64,000 nt of DNA from Fodinibacter sp963695175 (GTDB lineage: Bacteria; Actinomycetota; Actinomycetes; Actinomycetales; Dermatophilaceae). The translations under genes were made by a program, and so were the position numbers. Below, piece after piece: positions 53,837 to 61,111 of this stretch. The DNA is taken from positions 124,001 to 188,000 of the forward strand of contig CAVOGG010000004.1 in NCBI GenBank assembly GCA_963695175.1, in the 5' to 3' direction. Position 1 is the stretch's first letter. Every line of letters starts with the position of its first letter. The notes below the pieces were generated by a model. The model saw only the letters and a program-made list of their open reading frames with translations. It was not told where the DNA came from and did not search any database.

Positions 53837-54964
53837 CTAGCCCGAGGCGCGCACCACGAGCCGGGTGGGCAGCACGGTCTGCGCCGGCACCGTCTCACCC
53901 GCGATCCGCGCGAGCAGCAGGTCGGCCATCACCCGGCCCATCTCCTCCACCGGCTGGTTCACCGAGGTGAGGGCGGGGTCGGTGTGCCGGCAGACCGCCG
54001 AGTCGTCGAAGCCCACCAGGGCCACGTCGTCGGGTACCCGCAGCCCGGCCTGGCGCAGCACGCGCAGGGCACCCACCGCCATCAGGTCGGAGGCTGCGAA
54101 CACGGCATCCGGCACGAGTCCGGTGCCGAGCACCTCACGCATCGCGCGTTCTCCGCTGTCCTCGCTGTAGTCCCCGAAGGCCACCACCAGGCCCTCCCGG
54201 TCGAGCCCCGCGGTCGTGAGGGCGTCGCGGGCCCCGTCGAGCCGGTCACGGCCCGAGGCCATGTCCTGCGGGCCGGTCAGCACGGCGATCCGGCGGCGGC
54301 CGACGGCGAGCAGGTGGCTGACGGCCGCCGCGCCGCCTGCGCGGTTGTCGGCGTCGACGACGACTGCCGGGTTCGACCCGACGACGGCGCCGCCGCACAC
54401 GGTGGGCACGCCACGCCGGTCGAGGGTGGTGACGAGGTCGTCGTCGGCGTGCAGCGACAGCAGCAGCACCCCGTCGACGTGCTGCTCGGTGAGGTAGGTC
54501 GCGACGTGCGCCCGGTCGCGGTCGGTGCCGGCCATGGTGAGCAGCAGCTGGAACGGAGAGGCGCTCAGTCGATGGCCGACCCCGCGCACGATCGCGCCGA
54601 AGTAGGGCTCGCCGAAGACGCGGTCCCCGGGCTCGGAGACGACCAGCGCGACGGTGTCGGTGCGCCGGGTGACGAGCGAGCGGGCCGCGCGGTTGGGCAC
54701 GTAGCCCAGGGCCTCGATGGCCTCCTGCACCGCGGCGCGGGCCGCCGGGGACACGTGCGTGGAGCCGTTGACGACGCGCGATGCGGTGCCCCGGCCGACG
54801 CCGGCGTGCCGGGCGACCTCGTCGATGGTGGGTGGACGTCTGGCTCCCGTGCCGGTGCCGGGTTCCCGGACGGCCCCGGCACGGGTGCCAGACGAGATGG
54901 GACGGGTTGACCGGGCCTTGACCTCGGTGTCCGTGGGCTCCGTGGGAGCGCTCCCATCCTCCAC
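53837..54964 (-). CDS. LacI-family regulator with CebR-type operator in its start
   Basis: This 375-residue repressor has a LacI HTH at about residues 45-75 (PTIDEVARHAGVGRGTASRVVNG) and a periplasmic-binding-protein-like sensor domain. The first ~43 residues are an unusual Pro/Thr-rich extension without another in-frame start. GTG 54964 is leaderless, with CACAAT 6 nt upstream. The perfect 14-mer TGGGAGCGCTCCCA, consensus for the cellobiose repressor CebR, covers codons 3-8, in position for autorepression. The divergent gene is an alcohol dehydrogenase; no cellulose genes are near. Confidence 0.86.
   Translation of the reverse strand: MEDGSAPTEPTDTEVKARSTRPISSGTRAGAVREPGTGTGARRPPTIDEVARHAGVGRGTASRVVNGSTHVSPAARAAVQEAIEALGYVPNRAARSLVTRRTDTVALVVSEPGDRVFGEPYFGAIVRGVGHRLSASPFQLLLTMAGTDRDRAHVATYLTEQHVDGVLLLSLHADDDLVTTLDRRGVPTVCGGAVVGSNPAVVVDADNRAGGAAAVSHLLAVGRRRIAVLTGPQDMASGRDRLDGARDALTTAGLDREGLVVAFGDYSEDSGERAMREVLGTGLVPDAVFAASDLMAVGALRVLRQAGLRVPDDVALVGFDDSAVCRHTDPALTSVNQPVEEMGRVMADLLLARIAGETVPAQTVLPTRLVVRASG
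54943..54956. promoter_or_regulatory. CebR-consensus operator
   Basis: TGGGAGCGCTCCCA is a perfect palindrome and equals the known streptomycete CebR operator. It is located about 9-22 nt into the leaderless LacI transcript, so bound repressor would block initiation or early elongation. It lies 113 nt from the divergent alcohol dehydrogenase start. Confidence 0.85.
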
Positions 54965-55068
54965 GTGCCCATTGTGCAGACATCGACCCCTCTGGCGTCC
55001 AGCGGACTCGCAGGTCGTGTCCCAACCGTGACACTCGGGCCCTCGCCGGGTGGTGGCAGGGTGGGGTC

Positions 55069-56127
55069 GTGCGAGCCCTGACCTACGCCGCGTTCGGCGC
55101 CACCCCCGCCGTGGTCACCCTCCCCGACCCGACCCCGCCACCGGGCGGCGCGGTGGTGCGGGTGCTGTTCAGCGGGCTGTGCCGCAGCGACTGGCACGGC
55201 TGGATGGGCCACGACAGCGACATCACGACGTTCCCGCACGTGCCGGGCCACGAGCTGGCGGGCGTCGTCGAGGCCGTCGCCGACGACGTGGATGCCGGGT
55301 GGCTGGGTCGCGCGGTCACCGCACCGTTCGTCATGGCGTGCGGCGCGTGCCCGGTCTGCCGCGCCGGGGCCGGCCAGGTCTGCCCGAACCAGCGACAGCC
55401 TGGGTTCACCGACCCGGGCTCGTTCGCCGAGCTCGTCGTCGTGCACGCCGCCGAGACCAACCTCGTGGCCCTTCCCGCCGGGCTCGACGCCGCAGTCGCG
55501 GCCGGGCTCGGGTGCCGCGTGGCGACGGCCTACCGCGCGGTGGTCGCGAGGGCGGCCGTGCGCGACGGCGACTCGGTGCTCGTCATCGGCTGCGGCGGGG
55601 TCGGCCTCGCGGCCGTCGCGATCGCGCGCAGCCGTGGGGCGTTCGTGTGCGCCGTCGACGTCTCCGCCGCGTCGCTCGACCGGGCGCTCTTCCACGGCGC
55701 CGACGAGGTGGTCGACGCCTCGATCGGGGTCGACAAGGTGCTCGCTGCCGTCTCGCGGTGGTCGGGCGGGGGCGGGGCGTCGGTGAGCATCGACGCCCTG
55801 GGGTCGCCGGAGGCGTGCCGCACCGGCATCCTGGCGCTCGGCCGACGCGGGCGGCACGTGCAGGTCGGGCTGCTGCCCCCGGCCGCGGGCCGGGCCGACG
55901 TGCCGATGGAGCGGGTGATCGGCTGGGAGCTCGACGTGCTCGGGAGCCACGGCATGGCCGCCGCCGACTACGGCCCGCTGCTCGACGACGTGGCCGGCGG
56001 GCGGCTCGACCTGGCGGACCTGCTCGCACCTGGCGAGCCGATCGGGCTCGCTGCAGCCGGCGAGGCTCTCGTGGCGATGGGCTCGGCCCCGTCCACCGGG
56101 ATCGTGCTGGTTGACCCGGAACGCTGA
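55069..56127 (+). CDS. Zinc-dependent alcohol dehydrogenase
   Basis: This 352-residue medium-chain dehydrogenase binds catalytic zinc through Cys37 (LCRSDWH) and the following GHE pair, and structural zinc by a four-Cys lobe (CGACPVCRAGAGQVC). NAD(P) is bound at VIGCGGVGLAAVAIA. It resembles sorbitol/alcohol dehydrogenases; substrate is unknown. GTG 55069 is leaderless, with CAGGGT 6 nt upstream. It is divergent from the LacI regulator and might be controlled by it. Confidence 0.87.
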   Translation: MRALTYAAFGATPAVVTLPDPTPPPGGAVVRVLFSGLCRSDWHGWMGHDSDITTFPHVPGHELAGVVEAVADDVDAGWLGRAVTAPFVMACGACPVCRAGAGQVCPNQRQPGFTDPGSFAELVVVHAAETNLVALPAGLDAAVAAGLGCRVATAYRAVVARAAVRDGDSVLVIGCGGVGLAAVAIARSRGAFVCAVDVSAASLDRALFHGADEVVDASIGVDKVLAAVSRWSGGGGASVSIDALGSPEACRTGILALGRRGRHVQVGLLPPAAGRADVPMERVIGWELDVLGSHGMAAADYGPLLDDVAGGRLDLADLLAPGEPIGLAAAGEALVAMGSAPSTGIVLVDPER

Positions 56128-56225
56128 GCCTGGTCGGGGCGTGGTCGCCGAGCCGGCTCCGGCCAGGGCGCCCGGACAGACCACCCGACCCGACGCCGGG
56201 GAACCGGCTCGACACCTTTGACGCT

Positions 56226-56241
56226 ATACCCGCTGGGGTAT
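56226..56241. promoter_or_regulatory. CsoR/CstR-type operator without a target gene
   Basis: ATACCC-GCTG-GGGTAT is a perfect inverted repeat of the type bound by CsoR-family repressors. TTGACG (about 56217-56222) and TATTTG downstream could form a promoter around it. It lies between two convergent genes (stops at 56127 and 56316), so a normal downstream gene is missing on either strand. A CsoR-like gene is only 0.8 kb away. Confidence 0.65.
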
Positions 56242-56315
56242 TTGCGACCGGGCTGTGACCACACGCACACCCGCGGCGACCCGCCGGCGCGGCTGCCCCG
56301 GGCGGGGGCGAGGAA

Positions 56316-56998
56316 TCAGGCCTGGGCGCGCACCCGGAGTCGCACCACGGTGTCGAGCGCCGGCCGGTCGGCCCCCTCCACGTCGCGGGCCCGCAGCTGG
56401 GCCAGCTCGACGTCGACCGGCAGCTCGGCCACCGATGCGATGACGTCCTCGGGGTCGAGCAGGATCGTGGGGTCCTTCGGGCCGCCGACGCCCTCGGTGA
56501 GGTTGCGCACGGCGTGGGCCACGACGAGCACGGCCCCGCCGACCGTGGTCGCGTGCACCGCGGCGGCGATGGCCTCGCCCCACTCGGTGCGTGGAAGGTG
56601 CAGGTAGGAGATCAGCACCAGGTCGTAGCCGGCCCGCCGTCGCTCTCCCCAGCCGCCCCAGCATCGACCAGCGGGTCGCTCGGGGGATGCGGCGCCGGCT
56701 GGGTGGCGTCGGCGACCACGGCGGTGAAGGCCGAACGACGCTGCGTGAGACGGCGATCGGCGATCTCGTTCATGCGCTCCACCCCGACGGCGGAGAAGTC
56801 GGCGGCCACGACGCTCCAACCCTGCTCGACCAGCCAGAGGGCGTTTCGTCCCTCGCCGGCCGCGACGTCGAGTGCCCTCCCCGGCGGCATCGGGGTGCAC
56901 AGCTCACGCACCCACACGTTCGGCCCGGCCGACCAGACGAGGTCGGCACCGGAGTACCGCGCGTCCCAGCCCGCGGCATCCATGGTGGCGCCGCTCAT
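56316..56998 (-). pseudogene. SAM-dependent methyltransferase, one frameshift
   Basis: This ~227-residue class I methyltransferase has the SAM-binding motif ALDVAAGEGRNALWL, then VVAADFSAVGVERM, and the later GYDLVLISYLHLPRTEW. It resembles TehB/thiopurine-type small-molecule methyltransferases. The frame shifts once near 56628-56650 in a G/C-rich run; the two halves join without loss. ATG 56998 overlaps the CsoR-like stop, so regulator and methyltransferase form one operon. Detoxification by methylation of a metalloid or thiol is plausible. Confidence 0.8.
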
Positions 56999-57255
56999 GC
57001 GAGCGAGAGGAAGAGCTTCTCCATGGTCTCGACGTCCATCTCGTGCCCCTCGGGGTCGGCGATGCACTGCCGCAGGCCGAGCGCGATGACCGCGAACCCG
57101 GCCCGGTCCAGGGCCTTGGAGACCGCCGCCAGCTGGGTGACGATGTCCTGGCACTCGCGGCCCTCGTCGATCATCTTCAGCACGCCGCCGATCTGGCCCT
57201 GGGCGCGCCGCAGGCGCTTGACGACGGTCTGCATCTCGTCGGGGTCGAGCTCCAT
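56995..57255 (-). CDS. CsoR-family regulator, CstR-like
   Basis: This 86-residue all-helical regulator belongs to the CsoR/RcnR family (DUF156). It has two conserved Cys, Cys35 (GRECQDIV) and Cys64 (LRQCIADP), but where copper sensors carry a His before the second Cys it has Gly60/Leu61. That arrangement is like CstR persulfide sensors rather than copper CsoR. AGGAGG precedes ATG 57255. A degenerate ATACCC-CGGC-CCGTAT operator lies 41 nt upstream. Confidence 0.88.
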   Translation of the reverse strand: MELDPDEMQTVVKRLRRAQGQIGGVLKMIDEGRECQDIVTQLAAVSKALDRAGFAVIALGLRQCIADPEGHEMDVETMEKLFLSLA

Positions 57256-57295
57256 GTCCCGGTTCCTCCTGGTGGTCGGTCGTCGCCGACCGAAT

Positions 57296-57311
57296 ATACC
57301 CCGGCCCGTAT
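57296..57311 (-). promoter_or_regulatory. CsoR/CstR-type operator upstream of the regulator
   Basis: ATACCC-CGGC-CCGTAT has the same 16-bp layout and 4-nt spacer as the perfect site at 56226-56241, with two mismatches in one half. It lies 41 nt before the CsoR-like start, in position to autoregulate the regulator-methyltransferase operon. Confidence 0.6.
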
Positions 57312-57337
57312 CGCGGCGCAGGGCCCCGGACGCCGAG

Positions 57338-57368
57338 CGACCGGCACCCCCCGCGGGCGTGCCGGTCG
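57338..57368 (-). terminator. Terminator hairpin after thioredoxin
   Basis: CGACCGGCAC (57338-57347) and its exact complement GTGCCGGTCG (57359-57368) enclose an 11-nt loop. It lies 16 nt past the thioredoxin stop on the leftward strand and separates that gene from the CsoR-like promoter. There is no clear T-run. Confidence 0.65.
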
Positions 57369-57383
57369 TCGACTCGAGGTGGG

Positions 57384-57761
57384 TCAGGCCTGCTGCGGCG
57401 CGGCCTGCTGGGCCTGCACCTGGCGACGGACGTCGTCCATGTCCAGGGCCCGGATGCCCTCGATGACCTGCTCCAGGCCTGCGGGCGGGAGCGCACCGGA
57501 CTGACGGAAGACGAGGATGCCGTCGCGGAAACCCATGATCGTCGGGATCGAGGTGATCTGCGCGGCACCGGCCAGCGCCTGTTCGGCCTCGGTGTCGACC
57601 TTGCCGAAGACGACGTCGTCGTGCGTGGCGCTCGACTTCTCGTAGGTCGGCGCGAACTGGCGACACGGGCCGCACCACGAGGCCCACCAGTCGATGAGCA
57701 CGATGTCGCTCGTCGTGATGGTCTGCTCGAAGGTGTCGGCGGTGAGCTCGACGGTGGCCAT
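57384..57761 (-). CDS. trxA: Thioredoxin
   Basis: This 125-residue cytoplasmic thioredoxin has the redox motif WCGPC (Cys30/Cys33) in WWASWCGPCRQFAP and the cis-Pro loop TSIPTIM. It reduces protein disulfides. It carries an extra ~20-residue Gln/Ala-rich tail (RRQVQAQQAAPQQA) beyond the usual 105-108 residues. GAGGAG lies 9 nt before ATG 57761. It is followed by a terminator hairpin and then by the CsoR-like operon, suggesting nearby thiol-stress functions. Confidence 0.93.
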   Translation of the reverse strand: MATVELTADTFEQTITTSDIVLIDWWASWCGPCRQFAPTYEKSSATHDDVVFGKVDTEAEQALAGAAQITSIPTIMGFRDGILVFRQSGALPPAGLEQVIEGIRALDMDDVRRQVQAQQAAPQQA

Positions 57762-57900
57762 GCTGGGTGCTCCTCGGTCCGGGGTCCTGGGTCGGTCCGC
57801 GGCGGGTGGCACGACACCCGGAGGTGCGTTCTCGCCCGGCGCGGACAGGTGTGGAACACCCGCACCGCCCCACATCATCCCGATCCGGCACGATGGCGAC

Positions 57901-58884
57901 GTGCCTCACACGCTCAGCGGAGCCCTCGACGCCGTGCTCGACGGGCTGCCGGCGGACCCACTGCGGCGCGCCACGGCATCCCTCATCGACGCCTACCGCA
58001 GTGGCGCCCCACCGACTGCGCAGGTGCTGCGCGATCCCACCACGGCCGCCGCGTACGCCGCCTACCGGATGCCGGCCACGCACGCCGCGGTCTCCAGGGC
58101 GCTGCGCCACGCCACCGACCTGGCCCCCGACCTGGACGTGCGCACCCTGGTCGACGTGGGAGGGGGCACCGGGGCGGCGACCTGGGCTGTGGCGGAAGCC
58201 TTTCCGCGGCTGGAGCGGGCGACCGTGCTTGACGGCTCGACCGATGCGCTGACCCTCGGCGCGCGGATCGGGCGGCACGGCCCGCCTCCGGTCGCCGACG
58301 CCACGTGGTCGCGGGCGCTGCTCGGCCCGGGCGTCACGCTGCCCGGCGCGGACCTCGTGGTCGTCAGCTACCTGCTCGGCGAGCTGGCCGAGAGGTTGCA
58401 CGCGCCGGTGGTCGACGCAGCGGTGGCCTCGGCGGCGCAGCTGGTGCTCGTCGTCGAGCCCGGCACCCCGCGGGGGTATGCGGCGGTGCTGGCGGCGCGC
58501 TCCCGGCTCACCGACGCGGGGTGGCACCTGCTCGCGCCGTGCCCGCAGGACGGAGCCTGCCCGGTCGCCACTCGGTCCGGGGACTGGTGCCACTTCGCGG
58601 TGCGGCTGGACCGCAGCGCCCTGCACCGGCGGGTCAAGGGCGGCCGGCTCGGCCACGAGGACGAGAAGTTCTCCTACGTGCTGGCGTCGCGCGCGCCCGT
58701 GACGCCGGCCGGGGGTCGGGTGCTGCGGCATCCGGTCACCCGAAAGGGCCTCGTGCAGCTGGAGGTCTGCGACTCCGCGGGGGCCGCAGGGCGAGTCGTG
58801 GTGACCAGACGCGACCCGATCGCCTACCGTGCGGCACGCGACGCCTCGTGGGGAGATACGTGGTCCGGCCCCGGGCTTTGCTAG
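57901..58884 (+). CDS. Rsm22-like (METTL17-related) protein
   Basis: This 327-residue protein belongs to the Rsm22 family, whose mitochondrial members (Rsm22/METTL17) act in small-ribosomal-subunit assembly and have a methyltransferase fold with a [4Fe-4S] centre. The SAM-like motif is LVDVGGGTGAATWA. The Cys cluster is CPQDGACP, then WCHF, then EVC further on, which could hold the Fe-S cluster. GTG 57901 is leaderless, with CACGAT 6 nt upstream. A role in 16S rRNA or ribosome assembly is inferred from family. Confidence 0.85.
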   Translation: MPHTLSGALDAVLDGLPADPLRRATASLIDAYRSGAPPTAQVLRDPTTAAAYAAYRMPATHAAVSRALRHATDLAPDLDVRTLVDVGGGTGAATWAVAEAFPRLERATVLDGSTDALTLGARIGRHGPPPVADATWSRALLGPGVTLPGADLVVVSYLLGELAERLHAPVVDAAVASAAQLVLVVEPGTPRGYAAVLAARSRLTDAGWHLLAPCPQDGACPVATRSGDWCHFAVRLDRSALHRRVKGGRLGHEDEKFSYVLASRAPVTPAGGRVLRHPVTRKGLVQLEVCDSAGAAGRVVVTRRDPIAYRAARDASWGDTWSGPGLC

Positions 58885-58921
58885 CGTCGACACGATCGAT
58901 CACCAGTATCAAGGGAGTGAC

Positions 58922-59197
58922 ATGACCAAGAAGGACATCGCCCAGGTCGTCGCGCAGCGCGCCGACGTCTCCGCAACCGCCGCCGAGGAGATCATCGGCG
59001 CGGCGCTCGACGTCATCGGTGAGCAGCTCGCCAAGGGTGAGGACGTCCGGCTCGCCGGGTTCGGCACGTTCGAGACCCGCGAGCGCGCGGCCCGCACCGG
59101 CCGCAACCCGCAGACCGGCGCCGAGATCGCCATCGCCGCGTCGACCTCGGTCGGCTTCAAGGCTGCCGCGCAGCTCAAGCGCGCGGTCAACGGCTGA
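58922..59197 (+). CDS. HU-family DNA-binding protein
   Basis: This 91-residue nucleoid protein has the HU/IHF fold: MTKKDIAQVVAQRADVS, RLAGFGTFETRERAARTGRNPQTG (the DNA-contacting arm with NPQTG) and the C-terminal helix KAAAQLKRAVN. It bends and compacts DNA as a dimer. Unlike many actinobacterial HupB proteins it has no long basic Lys-rich tail. AAGGGAG precedes ATG 58922, and a strong terminator follows 30 nt after the stop. Confidence 0.95.
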   Translation: MTKKDIAQVVAQRADVSATAAEEIIGAALDVIGEQLAKGEDVRLAGFGTFETRERAARTGRNPQTGAEIAIAASTSVGFKAAAQLKRAVNG

Positions 59198-59226
59198 CGC
59201 CAGCAGCACCAGCACCACACGCCGAC

Positions 59227-59258
59227 GGGGCGTCGACCACACCAGTGGTCGGCGCCCC
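59227..59258 (+). terminator. Terminator after HU gene
   Basis: A 14-bp stem GGGGCGTCGACCAC / GTGGTCGGCGCCCC (one G-T wobble in RNA) with a 4-nt ACCA loop lies 30 nt after the HU stop. It is a strong GC-rich hairpin without a T-run, as usual in actinobacteria. Confidence 0.75.
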
Positions 59259-59354
59259 GCCCGCATGTCCGGGTGGGCCAGGGGCGCCGAGCGACGCAGC
59301 TGGCGCTCCACCCCGCGCCTGGGCCATCCACGAGGCTGCCGGCCCGGCTCACCC

Positions 59355-59446
59355 GCGAAGTCAGGAGCACTTCGGCGAGTCATGTCCGTACCCGACCCTG
59401 AGTCGGCGAGAACCTCCTGAGCCCGCGAGGTGCTCCTGACTCCGCG
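59355..59446. repeat. Nested palindromic intergenic element, copy 3
   Basis: The left arm GCGAAGTCAGGAGCACTTCG is identical to copy 1. The right arm CGAGGTGCTCCTGACTCCGC differs at two positions, and the inner arms are slightly eroded (GCGAGTCATGTCC, then GACCCTGAGTCGGC). The CCTCCTGAGCCCGCG segment lies on the right, so orientation equals copy 1. It is more degenerate than copies 1 and 2. Confidence 0.9.
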
Positions 59447-59588
59447 TCGCCACCGGTGCAGGGCCGCCAGAACGGCGTCGACCGACCGATACCGGATGCC
59501 GTGACGCGCCACGACCGCGGATTCCGCACCTCCGCGCGCCGGAGACTGCACTTTCCGGAACCCGGCCGCGCCCCGTATGCTCGCGCCC

Positions 59589-61067
59589 ATGCACCAGTAC
59601 ATCGGCGGGCAGCGGCGCGACGCGGCGTCGGGCGAGACCTTCGACGTGGTCGACCCGAGCACCAACGAGACGATCGAGACGGTCACCCTCGCGGGGCACG
59701 ACGACGTCGACGCCGCGGTCGCCGCGGCATCCGCCGCCTTCGAGGAGTGGAGCCGCGCCACCCCGGTCGAGCGGTCGACGGTGCTGCTCAAGGCCGCCCA
59801 GCTGCTCGACGAGCGCGCCGAGGAGCTCGCGCAGCTCGAGAGCCGGCAGGCCGGCAAGCCGATCCGGCTGGCCCGGGAGTTCGACGTGCCCGGCACCGTC
59901 GACAACACCGCGTTCTTCGGCACCGCCGCCCGCCGCCTCGACGGCATGGCCAGCGCCGAGTACTCCGGCGACCACACCAGCTCGATCCGGCGCGAGCCGA
60001 TCGGCGTCGTGGGCTCGATCGCCCCGTGGAACTACCCGCTGCAGATGGCCGCCTGGAAGGTCCTGCCCGCCATCGCCGCCGGCAACACCATCGTGCTCAA
60101 GCCCGCCGAGATCACCCCGCTCACCAGCCTGCTCTTCGCCGAGGCGTTCACCGAGGCCGGCGCCCCCGCCGGAGTCGTCAACGTGGTCACCGGCACCGGC
60201 CCGGTCGCCGGCCAGCACCTCGTCGGCCACCCCGACGTCGCGATGACCTCGTTCACCGGCTCGACGAACGTCGGCCGCCAGGTGATGGCCACGGCATCCG
60301 CCACCGGGAAGCGCGTGCACCTCGAGCTGGGCGGCAAGGCCCCGTTCGTGGTCTTCGACGACGCCGACCTCGAGGCCGCGGTCCACGGCGCGGTCGCGGC
60401 ATCCCTGATCAACGCCGGCCAGGACTGCACCGCCGCCACCCGGGCGATCGTGCACCGCTCGCTGCACGACGCGTTCGTCGCGGGCGTGGCCGAGCTGATG
60501 GCCCAGGTGCGCATCGGACCCACCGGCGACGAGGCCACCGACCTCGGCCCGCTGAGCTCGCCGGCCCACCAGGCCAAGGTGGCCGGCATGGTCGAGCGCG
60601 CCCGCGGCTACGCGAAGGTCGTCACCGGCGGGCAGGCCCCGAGCGGCGACCTGGCCCGCGGCTGCTACTACGAGCCGACCTTGGTCAGTGACGTGCCGCT
60701 CGAGTCCGAGATCTGGCGCGACGAGGTCTTCGGGCCGGTGCTCGCCGTAGTGGCGTTCGACGACGACGACGAGGCGATCCGGCTGGCCAACGACACCGAG
60801 TTCGGGCTCGCCGCCTCGGCCTGGACCCGTGACACCTACCGCGCCGGCCGCGCCACCCGCGAGATCAGGGCCGGCTGCGTGTGGGTCAACGACCACATCC
60901 CGATCATCAGCGAGATGCCGCACGGCGGGTACCGGCACAGTGGCTTCGGCAAGGACATGTCGGCCTACTCGTTCGACGAGTACACGAACGTCAAGCACGT
61001 CATGCACGACAACACCGCGGTCGCCCACAAGCCGTGGCACCGCACGATCTTCACCCTTCCCGGCTGA
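59589..61067 (+). CDS. Aldehyde dehydrogenase (aminobutyraldehyde dehydrogenase-like)
   Basis: This 492-residue NAD-dependent aldehyde dehydrogenase has Asn148 (PWNYP), Glu246 (HLELGGK) and catalytic Cys280 (NAGQDCTAATR). The motif QDC and overall likeness to PatD/YdcW suggest 4-aminobutyraldehyde or a related amino-aldehyde. ATG 59589 is chosen since TATGCT lies 7 nt upstream (leaderless); an earlier in-frame ATG lies in that element. The class III aminotransferase 44 nt downstream fits a putrescine-to-GABA route. Confidence 0.9.
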   Translation: MHQYIGGQRRDAASGETFDVVDPSTNETIETVTLAGHDDVDAAVAAASAAFEEWSRATPVERSTVLLKAAQLLDERAEELAQLESRQAGKPIRLAREFDVPGTVDNTAFFGTAARRLDGMASAEYSGDHTSSIRREPIGVVGSIAPWNYPLQMAAWKVLPAIAAGNTIVLKPAEITPLTSLLFAEAFTEAGAPAGVVNVVTGTGPVAGQHLVGHPDVAMTSFTGSTNVGRQVMATASATGKRVHLELGGKAPFVVFDDADLEAAVHGAVAASLINAGQDCTAATRAIVHRSLHDAFVAGVAELMAQVRIGPTGDEATDLGPLSSPAHQAKVAGMVERARGYAKVVTGGQAPSGDLARGCYYEPTLVSDVPLESEIWRDEVFGPVLAVVAFDDDDEAIRLANDTEFGLAASAWTRDTYRAGRATREIRAGCVWVNDHIPIISEMPHGGYRHSGFGKDMSAYSFDEYTNVKHVMHDNTAVAHKPWHRTIFTLPG

Positions 61068-61111
61068 CCAGCAGTTCTCCAAAACCGCAGACGCACGAGA
61101 GGCCCCGCCCG

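Larger units (their letters stand above)
59198..59588. other. 391-nt intergenic region
   Basis: This gap holds the HU terminator (59227-59258), copy 3 of the palindromic element (59355-59446) and a promoter with TATGCT at 59576-59581 for the aldehyde dehydrogenase. Between 59260 and 59350, and between 59447 and 59570, I see no convincing gene or structure. Confidence 0.7.

Noticed and set aside
56218..56607. Protein-coding gene under the perfect CsoR-type operator
   Set aside because: The 129-codon frame lies mostly antisense to the methyltransferase gene, is Ser/Thr/Arg-rich and lacks conserved features, as expected for a shadow frame.
56995..57255. Copper-sensing CsoR
   Set aside because: The His ligand expected three to four residues before the second Cys is replaced by Gly/Leu, and no copper-export gene is adjacent.
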